64,000 bases of DNA from an uncultured Eubacteriales bacterium (GCA_900542935.1 UQPN01000001.1:1-64000), one strand, 5' to 3'; shown: positions 1-8,164, counted from the stretch's first letter. Notes: generated from the sequence alone by a model not told the origin. A program made the numbers and translations.

Positions 1-15
1 ATTTTTCTTTTCCAT
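1..15 (-). CDS. 5' end of a leftward gene (first five codons only)
   Basis: On the minus strand an ATG at 15 reads M-E-K-K-N before the window ends. An AAGAGG ribosome-binding site (29-24) lies 8 bases upstream and a strong sigma-A promoter (115-87) lies further upstream. The start signals are good, but five codons say nothing about function. Confidence 0.45.
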
Positions 16-86
16 TGAATTAACCTCTTTACATTTTTGGCAAAACTGAATTATGCATTTTGACACACTTGTCTTGCTTGTTTATT

Positions 87-115
87 ATTATAGCATAAAT
101 TTCTGAATTTTTCAA
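87..115 (-). promoter_or_regulatory. sigma-A promoter for the leftward gene at the window edge
   Basis: Reading the minus strand, TTGAAA (115-110), a 17-base spacer and TATAAT (92-87), with TG one base upstream of the -10 box (extended -10). It points at the ATG at position 15, giving a leader of about 65 bases. Confidence 0.7.
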
Positions 116-193
116 CCGCTATTGAGTTTGCGAACGTAGAAAATCTGAAAAAACTTCAAATGGAACTTTGGCGGGTGCTTAAACATTGCAAAA

Positions 194-231
194 AATAATA
201 CAAACCCCGATTTTTCAGGGTTCGTATTATT
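194..231. terminator. terminator-like hairpin
   Basis: Stem 194-207 pairs with 218-231 with one A-C mismatch around a 10-base loop. There is an A-run on the left and a T-rich stretch on the right, so it could work in either direction. It is not clearly linked to a gene: the gene on its left starts at 15 and reads away from it. Confidence 0.35.
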
Positions 232-346
232 TGCATTTGGCGGAGAGGAAAATAATTGAATTGACTTCTTTCGGTAGTTTGTACACACTTGCTTCGAAGG
301 GGAAAGCAAGGAAGCGGCAGCAGCCTGTTTGTTTGAAAATTTTTAA

Positions 347-416
347 ATAGAAAACAAGATGCGCCCCTCATTCGTCCAAAGCTTCGCTTTGTCCACCTTC
401 CCCCCAAGGGGAAGGC
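347..416. repeat. dispersed intergenic repeat, copy A (70 bp)
   Basis: This 70-bp stretch matches 4225-4294 at 67 of 70 positions. It contains two small palindromes, one around AAGCTTCGCTT and one of the form CCTTCCCC...GGGGAAGG. The element lies just upstream of spoIIR and is noncoding. No inverted termini with target duplication or transposase is present, so it looks like a REP/MITE-like palindromic element rather than an insertion sequence. The rest of 116-346 holds nothing else I can name besides the hairpin at 194-231. Confidence 0.75.
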
Positions 417-444
417 ACGAAGCGGTGAATATTTTTAGGTGAAT

Positions 445-473
445 GTATAAAAATTTTGTAACCGGGCTATAAA
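445..473 (+). promoter_or_regulatory. candidate sigma-F-type promoter of spoIIR
   Basis: GTATA (445-449), a 15-base spacer and GGCTATAAA (465-473) resemble the sigma-F/G pattern GYATA...GGnnAnAnT, missing the last T. In Bacillus subtilis spoIIR is transcribed by sigma-F in the forespore, which fits. An AT-rich sigma-A -10 box could be read in the same bases, so this is tentative. Confidence 0.35.
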
Positions 474-515
474 ATACGCGTTGCGGAAAGCAACGGTGAA
501 AAAAAGAGGTTCGGT

Positions 516-1091
516 ATGAAAAAAAATTGCATAACTTTTTTTGCTTCAATCATAATAATTTTGTCGGCGCTATTGATTACCGCGTTTTCCGCGGGAACGC
601 TCGGCGGGTTCGGCGGCGATAATTCCGGCGGCGTTACGGCGGAATATCTGCGGATTCATATCCGCGCGGATTCGAACGAGGACGCGGCGCAGCGAGTAAA
701 ATACGAAATTCGCGACGAAGTGGTGGATTTTCTCATCCCCGTGCTTGCCGTCGCGCACGATAAAGAAGCGGCGAAAGCCGCGATACGGCGGAATTTCGAC
801 GGTATAGAGGCTGTGGCGGATAAGGCGCTTTCGCGCCGCGGGTTCGGTTATCGGGCGAAAGCCGAGCTGAAAAAGGAATACTTTCCTTCGCGCGTGTACG
901 ACGGCGTTACGCTGCCCGCGGGGGAATACGAAGCCCTGATACTTTGCCTTGGCAGCGGCGAAGGAAACAACTGGTGGTGCGTGGCGTATCCGCCGCTGTG
1001 TTTTTCGACGGCGGGCGGAAAAAACGTGGCGTATAAAAGTCTGATTCTGGAACGGATTGAGGAATGGAAGGCGCGGCGAAACGGCGATTGA
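516..1091 (+). CDS. spoIIR: stage II sporulation protein R (SpoIIR)
   Basis: SpoIIR is made in the forespore, secreted into the intermembrane space, and triggers SpoIIGA to process pro-sigma-E in the mother cell. The 191-residue product has an N-terminal hydrophobic signal/anchor segment (about residues 5-27). It then has the family's LRIHIRADSN block (about residues 45-54), followed by a K-x-x-I-R-D helix. The C-terminal part has LPAGEYEAL and the NWWCVAYPPLCF signature typical of SpoIIR. The length suits the family (about 200). The ATG at 516 has AGAGG (505-509) six bases upstream. It stands alone upstream of the germination pair sleB-ypeB, with its own candidate forespore promoter. The assignment is firm on motif grounds. 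Confidence 0.93.
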   Translation: MKKNCITFFASIIIILSALLITAFSAGTLGGFGGDNSGGVTAEYLRIHIRADSNEDAAQRVKYEIRDEVVDFLIPVLAVAHDKEAAKAAIRRNFDGIEAVADKALSRRGFGYRAKAELKKEYFPSRVYDGVTLPAGEYEALILCLGSGEGNNWWCVAYPPLCFSTAGGKNVAYKSLILERIEEWKARRNGD

Positions 1092-1152
1092 CGGCGAGCG
1101 GCGGCGCATACGGCAAAAATCGCGGCGGCGCGGGAAAAAATTAAAAAGAATG

Positions 1153-1183
1153 CGAATAAAACGCGGATTCCTCTTACATACTT
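1153..1183 (+). promoter_or_regulatory. candidate sigma-G promoter of sleB-ypeB
   Basis: CGAATA (1153-1158), an 18-base spacer and CATACTT (1177-1183) fit the sigma-G pattern (tGAATA / CATnnTA) with one mismatch in the -10 box. The sleB-ypeB operon is sigma-G dependent in Bacillus, so context supports it. Experimental mapping is absent. Confidence 0.45.
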
Positions 1184-1229
1184 TTAGAAAACCGACAACC
1201 GCGAGGGCGGGCGTCAAGGAGAAGAAAGG

Positions 1230-1976
1230 ATGAAAAGAGTGAAAAGGATAGCTGTGGCTGCCGCGGGCTTGTTTATTTACTGCTGTGCGGCGGCGGTTGC
1301 GGCGCCGCGGGCGAAAGCGTACGAAACGGGCGCGTATACCGCGGAATGCGGCGCGGACGTCGTTGCCGCCGTGGCGGTGCTTCGCAAAGGCTCGAATGGC
1401 GACGAAGTGAAAGAAGTGCAGCGTAGGCTGAAACGGTGGGGGTACTATTCGGGAAGCGTGGACGGCATATTCGGCGCGGGAACGCGCGCGGCGGTGATTG
1501 CGTTTCAGAAGAAGAACGGCTTGACGGCAGACGGCGTGGTGGGCAAAGCCACGTATAAGGCGCTTGGAATGACGGCTTCTTACAACGTGCTTGCGGGCGG
1601 CGGCAGCGGCGGATCTACGTATACGAGTTCCGATTTGTACCTTCTGGCGAAAACCATTTACGCCGAGGGCAGAGGCGAGCCGTACGCGGGGCAGGTGGCG
1701 ATAGGCGCGGTGATTCTGAACCGCGTGAGAAGTTCGGCTTTTCCGAACAGCGTTTCGGGCGTGGTGTATCAGAAAGGCGCGTTTACGGCGGTTTCCGACG
1801 GGCAAATCAATCTTTCGCCCGATTCCACGGCGATGAGCGCGGCGCAGGACGCGGTGAACGGGTGGGACCCTACGGGGGGAGCGATTTATTATTATAACCC
1901 CGCGGTGGCGACGAGCTCGTGGATTTTTTCGCGAAAAACGGTTACGGTGATCGGAAAACACGTGTTTGCGGTGTAA
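1230..1976 (+). CDS. sleB: spore cortex-lytic enzyme SleB
   Basis: SleB degrades cortex peptidoglycan during germination, acting on muramic-delta-lactam-containing strands, and is deposited in the spore by way of its signal peptide. The 248-residue protein has a signal peptide (about 1-29, ending near AKA) and a peptidoglycan-binding type 1 domain (about 52-112, with LRKGSNGDEVKEVQRRL and the DGIFGAGTRAAV turn). A short Gly/Ser linker leads to a Hydrolase_2 (SleB/CwlJ) catalytic domain from about 135 to the end. The expected catalytic glutamate is E146 in IYAEGRGE, and the INLSPD and YYYNP blocks are present. AAGGAG (1216-1221) precedes the ATG by 8 bases. The next gene is its usual partner ypeB, 62 bases downstream and probably co-transcribed. 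Confidence 0.93.
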   Translation: MKRVKRIAVAAAGLFIYCCAAAVAAPRAKAYETGAYTAECGADVVAAVAVLRKGSNGDEVKEVQRRLKRWGYYSGSVDGIFGAGTRAAVIAFQKKNGLTADGVVGKATYKALGMTASYNVLAGGGSGGSTYTSSDLYLLAKTIYAEGRGEPYAGQVAIGAVILNRVRSSAFPNSVSGVVYQKGAFTAVSDGQINLSPDSTAMSAAQDAVNGWDPTGGAIYYYNPAVATSSWIFSRKTVTVIGKHVFAV

Positions 1977-2038
1977 GGAGCGCTTCGGAGCCGTCCGGCG
2001 CGGGCGCGACAAGGATAGTGTGAAAAGGAGAGAAAAAG

Positions 2039-4147
2039 ATGCAGGAAACGAAAACGGGTAAAAACACTTCTTCCGGAGAGGAAAAGGTGGAGGTTATCGC
2101 AAAGGAAAAGGCGGAAAAAAGCGCCGCGGGAAAGCAGGGGAAAAAGTCCGTTGCAACGAAAAACGCAGGGGGAAGAGGCGGAAACAACGCGAAAAACGCG
2201 GAGAAGAAACCGGAGAACAAGGAGAAGAAGCAAAGCGAGAAATCGGCGGCGAAAAAACGCGTTGAGCTGGCGTTGAAGAAAGAGGAGCGCAAGGCGGAGA
2301 AGCAGAAATCGAAAGCAGAGCGCGCGAAAAAACGTGCGGAAGCGCGGGCGGCGAGAAAAGAAAAACGGCTTGCTGCAAAGGAAGAACGCAGAAAGAAACG
2401 TCTGGACGGAAAAGAACGCCGCAAGGAGAGAAAAATCGCGATGAAAGAGAAGCGGGCGGCGGCGAAAGCGGAACGCAAGGCGCTGCATGCGAAACGGCGC
2501 GCGGAAAAAGAAAAACGCCGCGCGGCGCTGAAATCGGAAACGCGCGAGGCGCGCGCGAAGCGTCTTGCCAAAGAAAAGGAAGCGCGCATTGCGGCGAAAA
2601 AGGAAAAGCGCGAAAAAAAGTACCGCCTGAAATTACAGCGGCGCGACGCGGCTTTGAAGAGAAAACAGCAGCGGCTTGAAAACAAAGAGCGCAGGCGCAG
2701 CGAAAACCATGCGCCCGGCTTCGGCGGCTGGCTGGCGGCTGTGATTTCGCTGGGCGTGGTTACGCTGGCGCTTGGCTCCGTGGTAACGGTGGGCGCGGTG
2801 AGAATGAATCAGGCGGATATGGCGCTTTCCACGGGATACCGCGGCGCGCTGTACGAGCTGACGGGGACGATTTCGGACGTGGACGGCGACCTTTCCAAGG
2901 CGCGCGTGGCTTCCGGCAGACAGACGCAGAGCGAGCTTTTTACCGATTTGCTGGTGAAAACAAGATTGGCGGAAAGCACGCTGGAAAAATTCCCGGTGGA
3001 CAGCGAAACGGACGTGAACATGACGGCGTTTTTAAACCGTACGGGCGACGTGGCGCAGGGGATTCTGGAAAAGTTGCGCGCGGGCGAACGGCTTTCGGAA
3101 AACGATTACAAGACGATTGAGACGCTGTATGCCGTAAACCGGAAGATTTTAGCCGAACTGACGGAGCTTTCGGAAGAGCTGAGCGATAAAGACATGGCGA
3201 TGTTCATGAGGGATAAGGCGGGCAACAAGGTGTACGAACACTTCCGCAATATCGAAAATTATGCCCTCGAAGGGGGCATTGCCGAGGAAAACGAGGGGGG
3301 AATAGCCGCGACGAACGGCTCCCCCTCGGGAAATTCTACAGGAAAGGAGGGCGCGAAACAGGGCAGACGGGGCATTTCTTCGGCGCAGGCGGAAGAGGCT
3401 TGCCTGAAGTATTTCGCGGACTACGACATAGCGGAGATTATGTACGCGGGCGAAACCGAGTCGGAAAAAATCGACGCGTTTAACTTTTCGATGACGGACG
3501 CGCAGGGGCGGAAGATTTACGCCGAGATTGCGAAAGAGAACGGCGCGCTGGCGGGGTTCGATTATTTCGCCGACTGTTCCGCGAAAAATTTCGATATCGA
3601 TAACGCGCTGACGATTGCCGAAAATTATCTGGATTTTCTGGGATATGAAAATATGACGGCGGTGTGGGTGAACGAAAGCGGCGTGAACGCTACTTTCCTC
3701 TTCGTGTATGAAGAAAACGGCGTGGCGTACTACCCGGACAGCGTGAGCGTGAAAGTGTGCGAAGAACGCGGCAAAGTCGTGGGACTCACTGCGGTGAATT
3801 ATCTGAATAACCACGCGCGGCGCGGCGGGCATATGCCTGCGGAAACGAGAGCGGAGGAAACCCTTGAAACGGCGGCGAAAAAGCAGCCTCAACCCGCAAA
3901 ACCGTTAAAAGGGAAGAATCCTGAGATGATCGGCGAAGATCTGGCGGAAAAGGCGTTGAATGCACGCCTGACGGTGCTTTCTTCGCGCAAAGCGGTTATT
4001 AAAAAGGGAGAGCGCGAAAGACTTTGCTATGAATTTGCGTGCAGCTACGGAGAGGACGGATATTTCGTGTATGTGGACGCGTTCAGCGGAGAGGAAATTC
4101 AGGTGAACCGCGTGCTGGCTACGGCGCAGGGGCAGTATTTGAGATAA
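2039..4147 (+). CDS. ypeB: germination protein YpeB with a large charged N-terminal extension
   Basis: YpeB stabilises and controls SleB in the dormant spore. Residues from about 228 to the end match the family. They contain one membrane segment (about 228-252), a helical region with LTGTISDVDGDLSKA-type and DYKTIETLYAVN blocks, and then PepSY/YPEB-type repeats (about 440-600 and 625-700). The first roughly 225 residues are not normal for YpeB, which is about 450 residues in Bacillus, whereas this protein has 702. This extension is almost entirely K, R, E and A in a coiled-coil-like, strongly basic pattern. With one membrane anchor it would face the forespore cytoplasm. The ATG at 2039 has AAAGGAG about 8 bases upstream and the reading frame is continuous, so the extension is real coding sequence unless translation starts internally. 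The pairing with sleB makes the core assignment firm; the role of the extension is unknown. Confidence 0.88.
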   Translation: MQETKTGKNTSSGEEKVEVIAKEKAEKSAAGKQGKKSVATKNAGGRGGNNAKNAEKKPENKEKKQSEKSAAKKRVELALKKEERKAEKQKSKAERAKKRAEARAARKEKRLAAKEERRKKRLDGKERRKERKIAMKEKRAAAKAERKALHAKRRAEKEKRRAALKSETREARAKRLAKEKEARIAAKKEKREKKYRLKLQRRDAALKRKQQRLENKERRRSENHAPGFGGWLAAVISLGVVTLALGSVVTVGAVRMNQADMALSTGYRGALYELTGTISDVDGDLSKARVASGRQTQSELFTDLLVKTRLAESTLEKFPVDSETDVNMTAFLNRTGDVAQGILEKLRAGERLSENDYKTIETLYAVNRKILAELTELSEELSDKDMAMFMRDKAGNKVYEHFRNIENYALEGGIAEENEGGIAATNGSPSGNSTGKEGAKQGRRGISSAQAEEACLKYFADYDIAEIMYAGETESEKIDAFNFSMTDAQGRKIYAEIAKENGALAGFDYFADCSAKNFDIDNALTIAENYLDFLGYENMTAVWVNESGVNATFLFVYEENGVAYYPDSVSVKVCEERGKVVGLTAVNYLNNHARRGGHMPAETRAEETLETAAKKQPQPAKPLKGKNPEMIGEDLAEKALNARLTVLSSRKAVIKKGERERLCYEFACSYGEDGYFVYVDAFSGEEIQVNRVLATAQGQYLR

Positions 4148-4180
4148 GAGGGTTTTTGTAGAGGCATTTTCGAATAAAAA

Positions 4181-4225
4181 AAGGCTATCGCAGAATGTAT
4201 CTGCGGTAGCCTTAAATGTTTTTTA
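4181..4225. terminator. bidirectional intrinsic terminator between ypeB and tkt
   Basis: A 14-bp stem (4181-4194 with 4200-4213, one G-T pair) encloses a 5-base loop and is followed by a T-rich run to 4225. An A-run at 4175-4182 supplies the U-tract for the opposite strand, so it can end both ypeB and the leftward transketolase transcript. Confidence 0.85.
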
Positions 4226-4294
4226 TAGAAAACAAGTTGCGCCCCTCATCCGTCCCAAGCTTCGCTTTGTCCACCTTCCCCCCAAGGGGAAGGC
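4225..4294. repeat. dispersed intergenic repeat, copy B (70 bp)
   Basis: This is the second copy of the element at 347-416, differing at three positions. It abuts the terminator at 4181-4225 and is followed directly by a tandem array with related GGGGAAG cores. It is noncoding. Confidence 0.75.
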
Positions 4295-4320
4295 TATATC
4301 AAAGGCGGTTGTTTTAATTT

Positions 4321-4556
4321 CAAACGGTTTTGCAACAATCCGTTACGAAACGGGCGATGCCCGCCCCCAAGGGGAAGCCTACGAAAGAGGCATAAATATT
4401 AAATTCAAACGGTTTTGCAACAATCCGTTACGAAACGGGCGAAGCCCGCCCCTCAAGGGGAAGCCTACGAAAGAGGCATAAATATTAAATTCAAACGGTG
4501 CAGCAACAATCCGTTGCGAAACGGGCGAAGCCCGCCCCCCCAAGGGGAAGTTTGAC
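4321..4556. repeat. three-copy tandem repeat, 85-86 bp unit
   Basis: Units begin at 4321, 4406 and 4492, each starting CAAACGGT and carrying CAACAATCCGTT, a palindromic GGGCGAAGCCC block and GGGGAAG. The first two are nearly identical; the third is cut short before the tkt stop codon and begins with a variant (GTGCAG for GTTTTG). Together with 4225-4294 this fills the 420-base gap between ypeB and tkt. Confidence 0.85.
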
Positions 4557-4567
4557 TTGCGCCGTAT

Positions 4568-6571
4568 TTACCGGTTGTTTTCGATAGAGGCGATGGCTTT
4601 TTCTACGACGTTATCTACCGTGAAACCGAATTTTTCGAACAACTGCTTTGCGGGAGCGGACGCACCGAACGTGGACATCGCCACGATTTCGCCTTTGTCG
4701 CCCGCGTATTTATACCAGCTGTAAGGCGATCCCGCTTCTACGCACACGCGCGCTTTGACGTCGGCGGGAAGAACGCTTTCCTTATAATCGTCGCTCTGCT
4801 TTTCGAATTCTTCGACGCAGGGCATGGAAATAACGCGCGCTTTGACGTCTTTCGCTTCCAGCGCTTCTTTTGCCTTGACGCAAAGTTCCACTTCGCTGCC
4901 CGTGCCGATTAAAAGCACGTCCGGTTTGCCTTCGCAGTCTTGGAGAATATAGCCGCCTTTCAATGCTGCTTTGCCGCTGCCTTCATACTGCGGCAGGTTC
5001 TGGCGGGAAAGCACCAGCGCGGTGGGTTCGTTGCCGGAAAGCGCGGAAATCCATGCGGCAGCCGTTTCTTTGCCGTCCGCGGGGCGATACACTTTCATGC
5101 CGGGAATCGAACGGAGCGCGATGAGCTGTTCTACGGGTTCGTGCGTGGGACCGTCCTCGCCGACGCCGATGGAATCGTGCGTGAAAATGTACGTTACGGG
5201 CAAGCCCATAAGCGCCGCAAGACGAAGGGCGGGTTTGCAGTAATCGGTGAATACGAAGAACGTGGCGCAGTACGCCTGAACGCCGCCGTGCAGCTGCAAG
5301 CCGTTGCAGATTGCCGCCATGGCGTGTTCGCGGATGCCGAAGTGCACGTTGCGCCCCGCATAGTTTTCCGCGGAGAACGTGCCGTATTTCATCGTATCCG
5401 TATCTTTCATTACCGACTGATTGGAAGGCGCGAGATCGGCGCTGCCGCCGAAGAGGGTAGGCAGTTTCGCCGCGATTTTATTGAGCACGACGGAAGAGGT
5501 GCCGCGGGTTGCCATGGGCTTATCGAAGGAATACAGATCTTCCATCGCCGCGAAATCGGGTTTCTTGCCCGCCATGGCGTCTTTATACTGTTGCGCGAGT
5601 TCGGGATAAGTATATTCGTATTCCGCGAACATCTTTTTCCACTGCATTTCTTTTTCGGCGCCCGCGTTTGCCGCCAGCGCGCAGTGTTCGTATACTTCTT
5701 TCGGGCAGGAGAACGGCTCTTCTTCTTTCCAGCCGAGCTTTTCCTTGGATTTTTTGAGATTTTCCGCGCCGAGAGGTGCGCCGTGGCTCTTTTCGCTGCC
5801 TTCGAGCGGCGATCCGTAACCGATACGGGTGCGGCAGATGATGACGGAGGGTTTATCCGTTCTTTCTTTCGCTTTGGCGATGGCGTCGGAAAGGGCTACC
5901 ACGTCGTCGGGAGAGGCGGCGAGGTCTACGTGCAGTACCTGCCAGTTCTGCGCCGCGAAGCGCGCGCCCACGTTTTCTTTGAAAGTAACGTCGGTATCGC
6001 CTTCGATGGTGATATCGTTATCGTCGTACAGTAAAATAAGTTTGCCGAGAGCGTTGGCGCCTGCGAACGAGCAGGCTTCGTAAGAAATGCCCTCTTCGAG
6101 GCAGCCGTCGCCGCAGATGGCGTACGTATAATGATCGACCACGGGGAAGCCGGGACGATTGTACGTAGCCGCAAGATGCGCTTCCGCCATAGCCATACCT
6201 ACCGCGTTGGCAATGCCCTGCCCTAAAGGCCCCGTGGTGGTTTCAACGCCCGGCGTGTGCCCGTATTCGGGATGCCCCGGCGTTTTGCTGTTCAGCTGAC
6301 GGAAGTTCTTTAAATCTTCCGTGGTGATACCGTAACCGTATAAGTGCATCAGCGCGTAATAGAGCGCGGAGCCGTGCCCTGCGGAGAGAACGAATCTGTC
6401 GCGGTTGTTCCACTTAAGATCGAGTGGATTGCAGTTCAGAAAGTTCTGAAACAGCGTGTATGCGATCGGCGCGCAACCCATGGCGATGCCGGGGTGCCCC
6501 GAATTTGCTTTTTCGATTGCTTCCGCCGATAAAATTCTGAGAGCGTTGATGGTAGTTTTCTGTACGTCCAT
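4568..6571 (-). CDS. tkt: transketolase
   Basis: This cytoplasmic thiamine-diphosphate enzyme moves two-carbon units between ketose and aldose phosphates in the pentose phosphate pathway. The 667-residue length is that of full bacterial transketolases. N-terminal motifs include SGHPG (H26) and GPLGQGIANAVG, followed by the ThDP-binding GDG...N block (CGDGCLEEG to YDDNDITIEG). The central domain has FGGSADLAPSN and HFGIREHAM, the latter carrying the conserved ThDP-activating glutamate. It continues with THDSIGVGEDGPTHEPVEQL, and a C-terminal domain follows. AGGAG (6588-6584) lies 12 bases before the ATG, slightly long. It lies 60 bases downstream of the phosphohexomutase gene on the same strand, so the two may share a transcript. 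Confident. Confidence 0.96.
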   Translation of the reverse strand: MDVQKTTINALRILSAEAIEKANSGHPGIAMGCAPIAYTLFQNFLNCNPLDLKWNNRDRFVLSAGHGSALYYALMHLYGYGITTEDLKNFRQLNSKTPGHPEYGHTPGVETTTGPLGQGIANAVGMAMAEAHLAATYNRPGFPVVDHYTYAICGDGCLEEGISYEACSFAGANALGKLILLYDDNDITIEGDTDVTFKENVGARFAAQNWQVLHVDLAASPDDVVALSDAIAKAKERTDKPSVIICRTRIGYGSPLEGSEKSHGAPLGAENLKKSKEKLGWKEEEPFSCPKEVYEHCALAANAGAEKEMQWKKMFAEYEYTYPELAQQYKDAMAGKKPDFAAMEDLYSFDKPMATRGTSSVVLNKIAAKLPTLFGGSADLAPSNQSVMKDTDTMKYGTFSAENYAGRNVHFGIREHAMAAICNGLQLHGGVQAYCATFFVFTDYCKPALRLAALMGLPVTYIFTHDSIGVGEDGPTHEPVEQLIALRSIPGMKVYRPADGKETAAAWISALSGNEPTALVLSRQNLPQYEGSGKAALKGGYILQDCEGKPDVLLIGTGSEVELCVKAKEALEAKDVKARVISMPCVEEFEKQSDDYKESVLPADVKARVCVEAGSPYSWYKYAGDKGEIVAMSTFGASAPAKQLFEKFGFTVDNVVEKAIASIENNR

Positions 6572-6631
6572 AGCTTGTTGGTTCTCCTGTTTTCGTTTTT
6601 TATGTTTTCCGCTTTTCCGCGGGGAAACTTT

Positions 6632-8164
6632 TTATTGTTTCAGATAATTTTCGGCGGGGGATAAATCGAGAAAATCGAATTCTTTTAAAAACGCGTACAA
6701 TTCGGATACGATTTTCTTTACGCCGCCTTTTTCTTCGCTTTCCGCGTTGGTGGGAAGGATGGGCTCGTGCAGGCTCATCCGGACGAGCAGCCAGCCCGCG
6801 CCGTGCGCTTTATCGAAATTCAGCCGCACGCCCTCGTGATTGTCTTTTGCGGGAGTGATGTACGGTTTTGTCGCCGAGTATTCTTTCAGCCGCTCGATGA
6901 GATTCGCGCCGAGCGTTTTAAAGTCGCAGTCCGGCTTGAATTTAAAACGCAGTTCGGCGGCTTCGGCGGGCATTTTCAGATCGGCGATGAGGTCGCTTAA
7001 ATTTTTGCCCTGTTTCGCCGCTTTCGCAAGCGCGATTAAAAGCCTTGTGATAAGGTAGGCGCCGTCGTCGAGAAAGTAATTTTCTTTCAGCGCCGCGTGC
7101 CCGCTGGTTTCGATGGCGAGCGGGGTGTATTCGCCCGCGGCGTTCAGCCGTATCGCCTCGTTGATGACGTTTTTATAGCCGCGCTTGAAACGACGGTGCT
7201 TTCCGCCGTGCGCGGCGATGAATTCCGCAAGCCCGTCGCTTGTTACCGAATCGGTTACGATGGTGCCCGCCTTTTCGGATAAAAGGATGGCGGAGATGAG
7301 CGCGATGAGGCGGTTGCGGTTGATTTCTTCGCCCGTGGAATCCACGGCGCCCGCGCGGTCTACGTCCGTATCGAAAATGACGCCGAAATCGGCTTTTTCG
7401 CGTTTGACCGCCGCGCAGATCGATTGCATCGCCGCTTCGTTTTCCGGGTTGGGGATATGCCCTTTGAAATACCCGTCCGGCGTAAGGTATTGCGAGCCCG
7501 CGATGTCGGCGCCCAGAGGAACGAGTACTTTTTCCGCGTAGAATCCGCCCGCGCCGCCGCCTGCGTCCACGATGATTTTTTTGCCTTTCAGGGGCGTTTC
7601 TTCGTTGCAGGCGTCGCGCACCTTTTTTACAAGGTCGGCGGCGTACTTATCCATATAGCTTTCGGTTTTTGCGTTGCCGCGCGCCGTTTCGGGAACGGCT
7701 TCGTAAGGATCGCCGGCAAGCGCGAGCACTTCCTTGACTTCGTCGGCTTCCAGTCCGCTTTCTTTCGTGAAGAATTTCAGCCCGTTGCGGTTGAACGGCA
7801 GGTGGGAAGCGGTGAGCATGATTGCGCCGTCCGGCACGTTGTTTTCGCCGCCGAAAAATGCGGCGTCCTGCAACAGCATGAACATGGAGGGGGTGGAGGA
7901 AAGCCCGGTGATTAAAAGATCGTTTCCGCTTTCCGTAATGCCCTGCCCGGCGCCGGATAAAAGTTCGGCGGCGGAAATCCTGGAATCGTGCCCCACCGCC
8001 ACGAGGACGCGGGATTTACGAAGGCGTTTTTGCAGCCACAGGCAGAAGCCGCGCGCAATATCGCGCGCCGCGGTTTTCGTAAGATTGACTTCTTCGCCCG
8101 GAACGCCTTCGGAGGCGATACCGCGCACGTCGTTACCGTTTCTTAAACGGGAATAATCCATCAT
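6632..8164 (-). CDS. phosphomannomutase / phosphoglucomutase family phosphohexomutase
   Basis: Alpha-D-phosphohexomutases interconvert sugar 1- and 6-phosphates through a phosphoserine. The 510-residue protein has all four domains. The active-site loop around S120 is TASHLP, where most bacterial enzymes have TASHNP. The metal-binding loop is DTDVDRAG, the sugar-binding loop is ETSGHAALKE, and a C-terminal phosphate-binding domain follows. The arginine/aspartate entry motif GNDVRGIA at the N-terminus is also typical. Substrate (mannose, glucose or glucosamine phosphate) cannot be told from sequence. Two ATG codons are adjacent (8164, 8161); AAAGGA at about 8176-8171 serves either. A very good sigma-A promoter lies at 8278-8250. 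It may supply glucose-1-phosphate to the RmlA-dependent rhamnose pathway at 19-24 kb; that is inference. Confidence 0.9.
   Translation of the reverse strand: MMDYSRLRNGNDVRGIASEGVPGEEVNLTKTAARDIARGFCLWLQKRLRKSRVLVAVGHDSRISAAELLSGAGQGITESGNDLLITGLSSTPSMFMLLQDAAFFGGENNVPDGAIMLTASHLPFNRNGLKFFTKESGLEADEVKEVLALAGDPYEAVPETARGNAKTESYMDKYAADLVKKVRDACNEETPLKGKKIIVDAGGGAGGFYAEKVLVPLGADIAGSQYLTPDGYFKGHIPNPENEAAMQSICAAVKREKADFGVIFDTDVDRAGAVDSTGEEINRNRLIALISAILLSEKAGTIVTDSVTSDGLAEFIAAHGGKHRRFKRGYKNVINEAIRLNAAGEYTPLAIETSGHAALKENYFLDDGAYLITRLLIALAKAAKQGKNLSDLIADLKMPAEAAELRFKFKPDCDFKTLGANLIERLKEYSATKPYITPAKDNHEGVRLNFDKAHGAGWLLVRMSLHEPILPTNAESEEKGGVKKIVSELYAFLKEFDFLDLSPAENYLKQ

Noticed and set aside
347..416. 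Insertion sequence remnant
   Set aside because: No transposase fragment, no long terminal inverted repeats and no target duplication seen; the element is short and palindromic.
570..2012. Long open frame on the minus strand opposite spoIIR and sleB
   Set aside because: Arg/His-rich shadow of GC-rich codons on the other strand, with no domain and no ribosome-binding site; both + strand genes are certain.
4225..4556. CRISPR array
   Set aside because: There are only three 85-86 bp units with no short repeat/unique spacer pattern and no cas gene; the units are near-identical along their whole length.
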